64,000 nt of DNA from Nigrospora sphaerica (taxonomy: Eukaryota > Ascomycota > Sordariomycetes > Amphisphaeriales > Apiosporaceae), in contig JAGVVL010000002.1 in assembly GCA_018287875.1 (NCBI GenBank), positions 7,936,001-8,000,000 of the forward strand. Direction: 5' to 3'. Made by a program: the position numbers and the translations under genes. The notes beneath the pieces are model-generated. The model had not been told where the DNA came from and did no database searches. It saw only the letters and a list, made by a program, of their open reading frames with translations. Positions 10,946 through 22,098 of the stretch are shown here, piece by piece; the first letter of the stretch is position 1; each line of letters begins with the position of its first letter.

Positions 10946-12651
10946 GGTAGCGTGTGGGCGTGTGTTGGAGTGTCGGTTGTGTGTGCGGGTTGCGGCGTGT
11001 GGTCACCTGGCGAGGATGGACTCGGTGTCGTGCCGTCCTCCGAGTCGCGCGCGCGTGGTGTTCCGTCGGTGGCGGGTTGTGTACGCGGGGAGTGCAGTGC
11101 AGTTGCGTAGGAGTGTGTGTCTGTGGATGTGGACGGCGGTGGTGCGAGGGGAAGCGTTGAGAAGTATGCGTTGCGGCCAAGAGGGAAGAGAAAAGGCGAT
11201 GTCGTCGCGGGGTTGCCTGTAGAACAAGGCGGCGTGTCCCTGCGTGCCCCTCCTCCAAGTTATTGGATTAGGGGAGCGTTCGCGGAGGCGAGAGGGACAA
11301 GCGATAGGGAAAGACGGTGGAGGGGCAGGGCGGGAACGTGGGGCGCAGGGAAGCCGGACCAGGTGATGGCACTAGTTCGGGCCCGATACGGCATGAGTTG
11401 GCGAGGCCATGCTCGACTGGGTTGGGTTTGTAGGCATCACGACTCGTACACAGGCTCGGAAGACGGGGGGATGGGCGGGAGATGGCGGTCGGATGCCCAT
11501 CGGTCAGGGTCCGGCCGGCGCAAAGGCCAGCGCACCCATGCAGGAAGAAGTTCACCACTTGACCCCTCCCGATCGCGGACCGCCGGCCAACGCAACGCAC
11601 AATTGGCGCCAGGATCGGCTGTGGGAGGACCCAACGTTGGATGGATGATAATTAGCCAGATCATGGGGGCTTGCCTGTTGCATCGGGGGAAGAAGGTTCC
11701 TCGAGCGTCCTCGCCCATCGTAAAATGACGCCATCATCCGTGGTCGGCGCCTTCTTATCGGCAGAGCGGCCGCTGCTGCGTAAGCCACCCACACTCCTCC
11801 CACCCATCCATCCCAGCATCCGGGTACCCGGGTACGCGGTTGGTCACGATGTACGACGGTCCCACTCACGGGGGGCTCGGAGTGAAGAAGGAACGTACGA
11901 CCACCGAATGGAGACTTTTCGTGCACGCCCGCAGTCGCGTAAGGAAGGAGGACACCTGTCGGAACTTAGCCGTACCTTGCCGGTGCTGCAAGGCATCGGA
12001 AATGGCAGTCCTCGCACCGCAAAGGGGAGGGATACGCTTAGGGAGCTACATGGCGTGCCTGGACTACTGTGTATGCAAGTCCAACTTAAGGTAGGGTTAG
12101 CAGACGCAGTCAGCACTTATACCGACCGGGGCATTAGCGACAGAGTTCCGGTAGGTAGATGATCACCTACTTTAGCTCGCTTAGGTGGGTAAAGAGCTAT
12201 CTTCATCCGACTTGCCGTACCTAACTTAAGAACCCAAGCCGGCAGGTGCTCACCTTGGATGACCAATTGGAATCAAGGCCCGACAGGACGGGACTAAATC
12301 CGAATTGGCTTCCCAGTCGATCCGACGCCTCGAAGTCGTGGCACAACATACGCCGTCAACCCAAACGAGTCACTCCTCCCCTGGTTGCATGCATCTGATG
12401 TCCCATTGCCACATTGGGCCAACCACAGCTATCGGACCTCAGGACGGCAATCAGCGAGTCGTCAGGGCGCAGCGTGTAATGCCATGATGGCCATATTCGA
12501 CATAAACATACGGGATTCTGACGAAGCCTATCGGCCCCATCTTATATATATATATATATATATACAAAGAGAGGGGAAGCGTTTTCTTCTCTGGCTATTC
12601 AACGCTTTCATGCTTCGACCATCGACGACCACGGCCTCCCGCGGCCTCTCA
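10946..12651. other. Intergenic region, no supported gene
   Basis: About 1.7 kb upstream of the amidotransferase-like gene and downstream of the MFS gene. It contains GT-rich leader-like sequence (10950-11150), TAGGTA/TACCTA motifs near 12150-12165, and a perfect (TA)11 microsatellite at 12543-12564. The frame at 11117-11728 has no family features and I do not call it. Confidence 0.6.
12543..12564. repeat. (TA)11 dinucleotide microsatellite
   Basis: Eleven perfect TA units about 90 bp beyond the stop codon of the MFS transporter gene. It is probably in or close to the 3' untranslated region. Confidence 0.9.
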
Positions 12652-14742
12652 CTACTCCGAGGTGTCGAAGAAACTGGCCTCTTTCCTCAGGACGGACAGG
12701 TCGACCAAGCCCATGATTCTTCCGTCCAGGCGGTGAACCCGATTCTCCCACAAGAACCACACGGCACCGACGGCAATAACGACGAATATTTGGGTAATTC
12801 CCATGCCGAGCGTCGTGGACCGGAGGCCGTCCCACGCCCACACCGCATTGGGAACCCCAAGCACGAAAACGCCGACGAAGAAGTTGCGCCAGCAGACGAG
12901 CCCGCCGTTCATATCGGCCATGTTGCGCAGCCCGACGAGGACATTAGGAGAGGTAAAGGCGGTGGACCGCTGTATCATCGGCCGCGCCGTCATGTCCAAA
13001 GCCACAGCGGCCACCGCGAGGAACCCGAGGAATATCGAAATGCCCGGGAAGCTCAGGCCCGCCCCGACCGCCTCGGGGTCCCACAAGGTGCTCGTAGGCT
13101 GCCGAGTGCCGCCGACGGGCATGTGCATGTGCTCAGCCGAGTAAAGACCGAAGCCCAGGATGCCCATGGTCCCCACCATGGCCGCTACGGCCAGAGTGCT
13201 GATGTGCGTGTAGGGCGTGAAGCGCTTCAGAAAGTACGATGTGCTCAGACCCCCGGCCACCATGGCGGAAAGGATGAAGGGAGCCACCAGGAGTGCGCCA
13301 ACCGACTTGGTCGAGAGCATAAACGGCATAGTGGAGAAGAGCATCGACAACGAGCTGACCAGACTCCAGAGCGCCGCCTGCGGGAGGAGCGCGACGGCGA
13401 AGAGCAGCCCCGTCGTGGGTGCTGCCGCGGCCCGGGGAGCCTGCAACGCCAGGCTCAGTTTGTCGCCATTGGCTTCGTACGACCAAGGTCGCATCTTGGC
13501 CATGTACGCCTTGACTGCGTCGACGGTGAACGTCGCCACGGGCCACCTTGCTTCCTTCGGGACGGCCAGGGGGGAGGCAGATCCCCATTCGCTTTGCAGG
13601 AAGGTAGTTTCGGGGGCGCCGGCAATCATAAGCAGAACACCCACGGCCAGGAATGCGTTCAGAATCTGGTACTGGACAACAAAGCCAAGGTCGCCGGCAG
13701 ATGCGATTCCGCCCAAAAGAGGAGCACCCCAAGTCGTAGCTATCGACACGACGTTGTGGGCGAGCAAACGAGATTCAAGCTCATGTTCCTAGACTGTATG
13801 AGTACGACTTTCTACGCAACTGGTACCCGCCGGCCAACACTTACGAAGAAGGTGTCCTGAAAGGAACCGAGAACCAGCGTTTCGAAGGCACCCCACCCAA
13901 GCCCCTGGAAGACTCTCGTGGCCATGTTTTGGCCGTAGCTGTCCCCTACACCCGCGCTCCATACTGTGCCGAACCACAAAAGTGCCGTGGACGCGAGGTA
14001 CACCGGCCGTTTCCCGTAGATACGGGAAACCACCAAGCTCACCATTCCCGTCAGAGCGGACAGCATGAGAGGCACCGCAGTCAAAGCAACGGCGGCGGTA
14101 TAGGAGACGCCATATTTCACCGACATGGGCCCGTTTACAGCCACGAAGATGGTCTTCAGAACCCCCACCATGGCCGTCATGTACAGGAGCGCCAAACAGT
14201 TGAGGTTCTTCTTCCATCTCGGCCAATTCTATGCAACGAGTCGTCATTCGTCAGTCGCTGGGGCCCTCAGGGCGGAAGGGTAAAGCACATACCAATGGGT
14301 CTTCAGGGTCATCACTGGGCTGCGGGACAAGCTCGATTCTTGCATATTTGCCCGTGCCATACTTGATGCGCCTCTTCGACGCCCGGCTCGAGAGCGAGAA
14401 TCTTTTGGTTGACGTCGTCGGGGGTCTGGACGAGGCCGTCGAGGGCCTCGAGTAATACTCCTTCGATATCGGCAGCGGAGGAGGGCGGTTTTCGCGTGCT
14501 TTCTCGACCGGCTGCGCGGGCAGCGGAACATCCTCCTCAATAGTCACCGGCGGCCTGAAAGAGACCGGCGGCGCACCCGGTTGCGTTATTCCGGGTTTTG
14601 AACCCGAGACCGAGAGGGACAGGCGGGGCGGCTCTGGCAGTGGCTTTTCTGTGCTCTTCGCCTCGGGCGACTGGGTGCTGAGCGGCGCCGGGATAAGCGC
14701 CGGTTCTGTTCCGCTTGGAGACCCTTTCTCGACATCCTCCAT
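12652..14742 (-). CDS. Major facilitator superfamily transporter (DHA1/HOL1-like)
   Basis: Exons on the minus strand: 14742-14293, 14228-13845 and 13788-12652, with GTATGT...TAG (64 nt) and GTAAGT...TAG (56 nt) introns. All phases are 0 and the product is 656 residues. I use the ATG at 14742 because the frame further upstream has only a GTG. The first ~165 residues are hydrophilic and Pro/Ser-rich. NWPRWKKNLN then leads into twelve predicted membrane helices. SRIYGKRPVYL in the loop after helix 2 is a variant of MFS motif A, and RVFQGLGWGAFETLVLGSFQDTFF is the helix 4-5 region typical of 12-helix drug/H+ antiporters and Hol1-like carriers. The loop after helix 6 is cytosolic and long. The likely role is proton-coupled plasma-membrane transport of a small organic molecule. 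The substrate cannot be read from sequence. Confidence 0.87.
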
Positions 14743-17005
14743 GGCAATGGCTTTCGCAGCGTCGTGTCGGAAAGGCCGTTTTCCGGTGGGCACGGATGGC
14801 GACACCCGTCAGAGGAAGATCAACTTCCACGAAAAGGAACGAAAAAAAAGGAATTAAAGCTTATGCTGTAAGGGCCACCAGGGCTGGCAAGAAAGAGAAT
14901 AAAGGCACGCAGAGAAAGGTTACTATTACGCGGCCATGGGACGGAAGCAATTCAGAACATTAGGATAAAGAAAAAACGACGCAAGGCAGTCGTAGCTTTG
15001 GCCTTGCGCTGTGCGCAGCGTGGCAAGAAAAGACCACGGGCGTCGCCCGCCGGGTCCCAACCGAGTTTTGCTTTGGGTGGGTTGCCTCGGGAGGGGAACG
15101 CAGGCTCCGGCATAGAAGACCCCTGAAGGCGATCATACCAAGGGCGAACGACAGCGGGTCCGCAATGGTCATGGCGTTTCGATGAACCTCTTGGGTTTCA
15201 ATGCGCTGCAGCTCGGACCGCGAGGGACCCGGTCGAGGTTTTGGCTGTCGCCTCTCGTGCTCCTAGTCGGTCGACAGCCCCGACGACATGATCCGAGGGG
15301 CATGAGGTCGGCCTCTTGTGCCTGTTGTTGCGTGGTAGCCCGCCCGGGGGTCCAACCGGGGTGGCCCTTGCCCCCATACCGCAGGGGCATCGATTGATTC
15401 CCTTTTCCTTTCCTTCCTCTGACCATGGAGCGGCACTCCTTGGTCGGCTGATGGGAGTCGACAGCTTGGACGACGGTCCAATCGTGGCGACGAGAGCCGC
15501 GGAGCCTATCAGGGAGCTCGGCGCCAGTCCGCCGCGCACCGGCATTGAGCAATTGACCCCGGGCAGGGCAGAACCGGCCAACTCCATGGCATCTGGAACC
15601 GGGGGTCGGGAGAGGGTCGACGTCTCCAATCCACGCAGCTGCCCTCCCCCTCAGCCAGCTTGCTGGTATCGCAAACCCCACATCCCTTGCACGTGTGCAA
15701 CAACGACGTCCCTCGTTTCCCAAGAGAAAGACCACGCGAGTCTCACCGAGCATCGGCGCGCTTTGCCTACTTGTAGGCAGCACTCCCGGTCGCCGGGCCT
15801 ATGAGGTTTGGCAGGGTGGACCTTGGCAGCCCTACGGCCCCCTCCATTGTCGTCTCTTTGTCTCCTTTGTCTCAGAACGTGGGTGCGACAGGGGGGTTGT
15901 CGAGCCCAGGCCCGTCCGCCGTCCGTGGGTTGCCCGCATGCATCACGTCACCTCCGCTTCGTCCCATCGCGTCCTCGGCACACTGCTCGACCCGTCTCTT
16001 CGCCTGCGTGGCGGATGACGGCTAACGGCCAACGGGAAGAAACCGTCTCCCCTTCAAGAGGAAACCCGCCGTCCGAACTGCCAATGTCATCCGAAAGCCC
16101 AGAACTCTCTTCCTCTTTCGTCCATGCGCTTTCCCTCCCCACCTCTTTCCCTCCTCTTCGTCAGCCTCTGCTTTTCCGCGTACGCGCATGCTTCCCACCC
16201 AGTATTCGACTGGTCACATGTTTCCGGGCCTCTCGACCAGCCCAGCCCGGCTTGCTATCCCATCGTACAGAGAGCTGGCAAGCCAATCGCAACGTGGTTG
16301 AGAGAGAACGGGCCAAAGCGGGCATATGCGACTACAGACAAATGGTCAGCAGTAGCCACGGAAGCAACGCGGTGAGTGCACCGCATACGATACTCCGATA
16401 CGCGATGCGACTACCGTCCGTAGAGAGTTGTGTGCGCAGACCTCTTTCGTTAGGGGTAACGTGGCCGCCAGCGTGTACTTCAATCAAGCATTCACGACCA
16501 GCGACCAAGCAACTGCGCTGGCTAGCGGTTGAAGGGTCGTATGCGCAGATATCCGGGTACGGGGCAGCCCGCCGAGGCACCCAAAATCCCCCCAGCCGTG
16601 GGTGGTCCCGCTATGGACGTACATGCGTGACGAAGGGAACGTGGCGTGACATTGCCGGGCCGCGCATGAAACAAGTCGTTTTGCCCTTTCTCTTCGCAGG
16701 CACGGGCCCCATCACCACCATCTGCCGCTGCTATCGAGACGTTGCGCCCACCGCCGATGTCACCTACGCACCCACGCCACGGCAGACCATGGAAAGCTGT
16801 AGCACAACTGCAAACAGGAGACTACAACAAAGCCGGAGTAAGCTCCAGTCCCTTGGGTTTTCTATCAAAACCTATGTACGTATATCTCTCTACTGTGTGT
16901 ATATATGTAAACAAAACGTGGCTATGGCCCATACATCCCACAGGTGCGCCCCAGCCAATATTGCCTTCTCCTCTCCCGACTGGCCCAAACCGTTTCATTC
17001 GACTG
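14743..17005. other. Intergenic region with an unexplained long open frame
   Basis: Lies between the MFS gene and the 3' end of the F-box gene. Most of it looks noncoding, but on the plus strand a frame is open for about 415 codons up to 17055; its first ATG is at 16015. In a second frame an ATG at 16124 opens a hydrophobic, signal-like N-terminus followed by a good donor (GTGAGT at 16372) and a pyrimidine-tract acceptor (ending 16699). Neither product resembles a family I know, and the amino-acid composition is Ser/Arg/Pro-rich like translated noncoding DNA. See findings. Confidence 0.35.
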
Positions 17006-18683
17006 CTACACACACCATCCCATGTAACGCTGCCAGCCGCTCGCGTAAACGATGACCATGACGAACGGCAGCAGGACCAGGTACATCACCACCTCCACCA
17101 CCCGGGCCGTCTGGCTCATCATCTCGCACCCGCTCTCCTTGACGAGCTCCCACGCCATGTAGTTTGTAAACCGGACCAGTCCCCACCAGAGGGGCGTATC
17201 CCTCTTGCCGAGCCAGCGGAACAAAGTGGCAAAGACCGTCTGCGTAGGCCCCGGGGGCGTGTCGGATTCCATCGCGTGCTTGTGGAACCAAGCCGCACGA
17301 CGCGATGATGTAAACTCCTGCAGGGACACCGTAGGGTTGTAAGTATATGTGTCCGAGCAAGAGGCGCAGCCCCGCGTGTTTTCCCGCCTGCCCTCCCCCT
17401 CTTGGCCATGCCGCTCCTTCCGTTCCCCCCCCCCCCGGCGCCGACGCGGTAACTCGCATGGACCTCGGCCGGTGGCCTTCCCGCGCGGATCCGCTCGGAT
17501 CCTCACGTTGTGCAGGGCGCCGGCGGATGCCGTCTTCTCCCGAGAACAATCGACGAGCCGGGGCCACTCGATCTTCGCGGCCCAGACGCGGGATTATGCA
17601 ATATGAAACAGCTTGGGCCATCTAACCCCGACTGCCCAATGACCCCTCGGGGGGTAACAGAAATCCCCCGGGGCCCGCCCTTCCCGGCTGGCCGAATTCA
17701 CACGGACGCGATGACGATTGCATTACCTGCGGAAGAGACCTGCTGCGCTTCCGACTTCTCCGCGTTGAGGAGAAGTTGGTTCGCCCGGATCAACAGTTCT
17801 GTAAATGCGTGATTAGTCCGCCTTCGGCCTGTCCGTTGCCCAGAGGCGGCAAAGAGTTACGTACCCTCAAACTCTAGTTCGTATGAGACGGCGGGCTCGT
17901 CATCGGCGCCCAAAAGGACGGGTGCCCTCATGTCCGACTTCTCGATGACCCGCATCCTCAACCCACAGTTCTGCCCCAGGTCGGCCCAGAGAACGTCCGG
18001 ATCGTTAACCCCTCCCGTCGCTGGCTGCTTACCCTTGGCTTTTGGTCCCCTGGTCGCCTGCTGCGCCAGCCAGTCGCGGAATACCCTGATGACACCGTCC
18101 GTCATGTTGACGTGGCTGGTGAGACCCCTTCTCGGCCCTACCTTGACCAGGTTGGTCACGGTGACGAGCTGCGAGAAACGCTCGTCGACGTCCAGATGGA
18201 TGTCGTGAGATGCTATATCTTCGAGGGGCTGCTCCAGCCCCTCGATGACCGCCCTCGTCGGATACCGGGCCCTGGGCCGTCTGGCATCTTCCTGGAGCAC
18301 GGGCCGGAATCGCGCGTAGAGAGCGTGCGCGGCGCCCAAGGTGGGGTTCTCGCCGCACTCGGCGATGCCCGGTGTGCCCAGGTAGTTGCAGAACAGGTAG
18401 GGCGTCGATATCTTGGCGCTGGGGTGGTAGCACTCGAGGATGATCTCTCGATCCTTTAGCGTGAGGGCCTCCACGACGCGTGCGTAATGCACCCGCGAGA
18501 CCAGGGCATGGAAGCGACGGCAGACCGCGGCCAGGGGCAGCAGCGAGCGGGTGGGGAAGGACTCCAGGACGTGGATGAGGATCTGTCTGGGGTCAGTCCA
18601 GAGGCCGCGGCACGAAGCTTGACCGAATCAGCCCGACTCACCTCGTTGGGCAACGAGCCGACGGTGGCGGAGGGGCTCGCCAT
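17006..18683 (-). CDS. F-box protein with C-terminal membrane segment
   Basis: Exons (minus): 18683-18642, 18582-17865, 17798-about 17740, about 17572-17507, 17317-17006, giving roughly 398 residues. The first 14 codons (MASPSATVGSLPNE) join to ILIHVLESFPTRSLLPLAAVCRRFHALVS, a clear F-box that would bind Skp1 and make the protein an SCF ubiquitin-ligase substrate receptor. The middle (YLFCNYLGTPG onward) resembles the long substrate-side region of fungal F-box proteins with no repeat type I can name. Introns 1, 2 and 4 have good GT-AG sites and matching phases. The exon 3/4 junction is uncertain: AEKSEAQQ to IEWPRLVDC works in phase only with a weak GTCTCT donor and an AAG acceptor. The last exon ends in a strongly hydrophobic stretch (VVMYLVLLPFVMVIVY) plus eleven residues, like a tail anchor, which is unusual for an F-box protein. 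Confidence 0.72.
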
Positions 18684-20033
18684 GACGACGACGGTCGAGA
18701 TGCCAAATATGAGAACAAGAAGACCCGAACAAAGATCCGAAGCCGACGCGTAACGCCCGGGCTGAGCTCCGCGGGAAATGGTGGAAAAGGAATATGATCC
18801 CTTTTGTAAGAAGGCGGCGGCGTCTGGCTCCTGTCGCACCCCCAGGGATCGAGTCAGGCCCTCTTAGGAACGCCAAGAGAAAGCTTCGGCCCCTGGATGA
18901 CGGGCGAAAGGACGTGGTCCGACGTTCAGAGGAGACTAAGGCGGCCTATCCAGCCGTTTGGGGCATGCAGCCAAAATAGGTTTTGGGGGGGGGGTTACTC
19001 GAGATAGCTGAACGTGGTGCCGGCGCCTATTGATTGTGGCGTCTTGGGCGACGCAGCCAATCGAGGGCCCCTCGCTTGGGCGGGCTGGCCGACGAGACAA
19101 CTTTGGGGTGGACGCCAAGGCGTCAGCTTATATCAGAAATGTAGCCGAGGGCCAGCCGAGACCTGGCAACGCGGCAGCCCTTACGAGCGTTCGAAGCAAG
19201 CACGTCGCGTGCGGCTATGATGGATATGATGGCGATAGGGAGGTATTGATGGATGAATGAATCTGGTCCTTCAACTTGCCCGATCGGGCGGTGATGCTAC
19301 GCGGATTTCTTTATACCCGGTGAGGCGGCAGCTGGAAGGCAGACTGGGTGTACAGCGCGGGCTGGGACAAGTACGTTTGCTGGTTTGCTACCACAAGGGA
19401 GGGCGGCCGTGATGGAAGGGGAGGGGAAGAGATGAAGTCGGTATACGTCGACAGTTGGTATGCAATATGCGGGCGAGAAGCTACGCAATAGATACGGTGC
19501 CGTGCCGCCGCTTCCCGCCCATTCAACGTGGGGATGGAGAGGCAACAGTGTTAAAAGTGGAGTCGGGTCCGTCCCATAACTGCCGTTCTGTACTGTACTG
19601 TGTAGCGAGCACATCGTTTGGTAAAGGTGGAAGCTCCATCACAGCTGCCACTTTCAGAGTAATGGGCTGATAAGCGACACGGGACAGTGGATAGGTAAGT
19701 ACCTACCTACCTCCTGCCCTAGAGATTTACCCAAAGGAAACGCATTGGTAGAACGAGCGTGTACTAATGTAAGGACGTTGAGTAGAGTTCCAGCAGTCTT
19801 CACTTCATTCCCCCTTCCTAGCTCAGACATCTCGTGGTGACATCCGTATGTAAGCTGCCAGGAGAATCGCTTGCTGCGATCGACGAACAAAAGAGAGCAA
19901 CGGCCGCCACGCGGGCTATAGATTCTTCTGAAAGCATCCATGTGAAAACCACCTCCCACATCTGGCGCTTCTGTGCCGTCCAGTGGCACGAACCTCTCCT
20001 CAACTCCTGCGCTGGCCGGCACGCGCCAAAAAG
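18684..20033. other. Intergenic region, no supported gene
   Basis: Promoter side of the F-box gene and 3' side of the epoxide hydrolase gene. It contains a G8-9 run near 18985 and a TACCTACCTACCT motif at about 19699-19711. Open frames are short and lack any family signature. Confidence 0.6.
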
Positions 20034-21619
20034 TTAGGCGGGGATGCGGAACACGCTAGTTCCCGACCGCGCCCCGTCGCCGAAAAAGGCCCTTACGTCG
20101 TCGACGAGCAGATCGGGAGCGTCGAGCGCCGCAAAGTGCCCGCCCCGGTCGTGGCGGGAGAGTGCGACGACGTTGCCGGCGCGCTTAGCCCACTCCAACG
20201 GCGTCCGGTACCAGATGTCGCGCGGGAACTCGGAGATGGCCACGGGCTGCGTCACGTACGGCATCGACCCGATGCCCTGCGGCGAGATGACGCCGTCCTA
20301 GACAACCGGCCCCGCCCTTCATTAGCACCAATCCCTCGCGCACACACGCCCCAACGAGGCCTGGGTCCTGTACGACGACAGGGGGAGGGGTGAAGGCTGT
20401 TCGGCCCGCTGCATACACATACCTTGCGCCCGTTCTTGTACAGACTGAAGGCCCCGTACGGCCCGTTGATCCAGTGCATCATGGTCCAGGTAACGAGCCG
20501 TTCGGGCACGAAGACGGCCTCGGCGTCGTCGGTGCACGCGACGCAGACATCATAGAGCCACAGCGCCAGCCCGACCGGGCTGTCGGTGAGGCCCGCCGCG
20601 AGCGTCAACGGCCGCGTCTGATGCACCTGCCCGTAGGACCAGTGGCCCTCGACGAAGAGCTGCTGCTGCGCCAATACGAAGTCCTCGTCGGCGCTGGTTT
20701 GCCCGGCCGCGTGCCGCTGCAGGTCCTCAGCCGTCGGCGGCACCACCCAGAAATTGGAGTGGCCTGCGACCACGGCGGCCGGAAAATCAATGCTCAGGAA
20801 CCTCCCGATGAAGTCGCCCGCGTCCTGCAATCCTGGGGCGTCAGCTGTTTGCCCAACTGCATCATCGAGGCGCATGTTTTCGACTGCCCCTAAAACCAAC
20901 AAGAAAAGGAAACAGAACACCCAGAGTGACGAAAGGCGCCCCCAGCAGACGGATGAAGAAAACCGAGAATTACTCACGCCGCCCTGCCACACGAATCGCT
21001 CGTACCCCAGTTTCTGCATCAGCGCGTGGAAGGCCGCCGAGGTCGCACGGTAGCCCATGCCAGGCCGCCGCGGCGACGGCGAGAAGCCGTAGCCCGGGAT
21101 GGAGGGCGCCACGACATGGAACGCCGGCAGGTCGTCGCGCGGCGGCCGCAACAGGGGCTCCAAGATGTCTTGCACCTCGAGGAAAGAGCCGGGCCAGCCG
21201 TGCAGGAAGAGCAGCGGCATCGCATCGGCGCGCTGCGAGCGGTGGTGCACGAAGTGCAGCGGCACCGGCTCCGTCGCGGGGAACTCGGACGACGTCGTGC
21301 CGGTGCGTACGACCGTCGTGAACTGTTTGAACCGCCGGTTGAGGTCCGCCTCGACCCGCCGCCAGTCATACTCGTCGGCCCAGTACCGCGCCACCTTTTC
21401 GCCCACGCGCCGGGGCGGCCCGTCGGTGAACTCGGGCTGCTCCTCCATGTCCGACGCGAGCCGCGTCAGCGACGCCTTGAGTTTCGTCGTCCGGAGGAAC
21501 TCGTCGTCGACGTCGATGGTGAACTTGGCCACCTCGTCGCTGAAGGTGGCTTTAAAGTTCAGCTTCAAGTCGGCGTCGGTAAGCACGACGCGCGCGTCGC
21601 CGTCCTGTGCCGCGGCCAT
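20034..21619 (-). CDS. Epoxide hydrolase (alpha/beta-hydrolase fold, EH N-terminal domain)
   Basis: Exons (minus): 21619-20978, 20824-20423, 20297-20034; introns of 153 and 125 nt; 435 residues. The N-terminal part (to about 110) matches the microsomal-type epoxide hydrolase N-terminal domain. HGWPG at 140-144 is the oxyanion-hole motif, and GYGFSPSP follows as expected. Splicing gives WQGGDAGDF, placing the nucleophile Asp215 as the very first residue of exon 2. The catalytic His lies in RGGHFAALD (His402). The enzyme would open epoxides to vicinal diols through an ester intermediate, for detoxification or secondary metabolism. I see no signal peptide, so it is probably cytosolic. The first intron is 51 codons long with no in-frame stop (see findings). 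Confidence 0.92.
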
Positions 21620-22098
21620 CTTGTCTCGATGCCGACTCCTCTACTTCTTCCTATTCGAAGCGATGCTTTTAAAGTGGTTCGTTGCTCGGAATCGGAAGAC
21701 CTGGCAATCTGCGCGCAAACGGATGAGTGTGAAAAGGGGTAAGCGAAAAGAGAGCCAAGTGATCCGGGCGACTTTGGAAAAAGAGGAGTGCAGCTGCCGG
21801 TGGAGCCAGGTGCGCCGTCATATCCGCCATCAGCTGTGTCACCTCGGCGGTGCTACCTACGTTTGTCAGCACCGAAGTAGGCAGTTCGGCTTATCCTGTA
21901 GCTCGGCTTCTGGAATGCACCAAGCTGTTTTAAGGGGCCTGTCCAGATGGCCGAGGAAACTGCATTGCAAAAGGTAAACGTGGTACCGTATATTACACTA
22001 ATGTACACCGTCGGAGAAAGACCACTCGGCAGCCGAACACCATCGCTTTCGTCTTGGGGAGGCAACGAACAACAGGCCTCGAAACCGGGCCACCGCTT
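21620..22098. other. Intergenic region
   Basis: 479 bp between two minus-strand genes. It holds the promoter of the epoxide hydrolase and the 3' end of the SDR. A TTTAAA element at about 21668-21673, some 50 bp upstream of the hydrolase ATG, is the only promoter-like element I see. Confidence 0.5.

Noticed and set aside
10232..11110. 292-codon plus-strand frame opposite the amidotransferase-like gene
   Set aside because: Acidic Gly/Ala/Asp-rich translation typical of an antisense shadow; the minus strand has the catalytic triad.
12385..13860. 491-codon plus-strand frame opposite the MFS transporter gene
   Set aside because: It is antisense to conserved coding exons, spans their introns, and its Arg/His/Gly-rich composition mirrors the codon bias of the sense strand. 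No domain is present.
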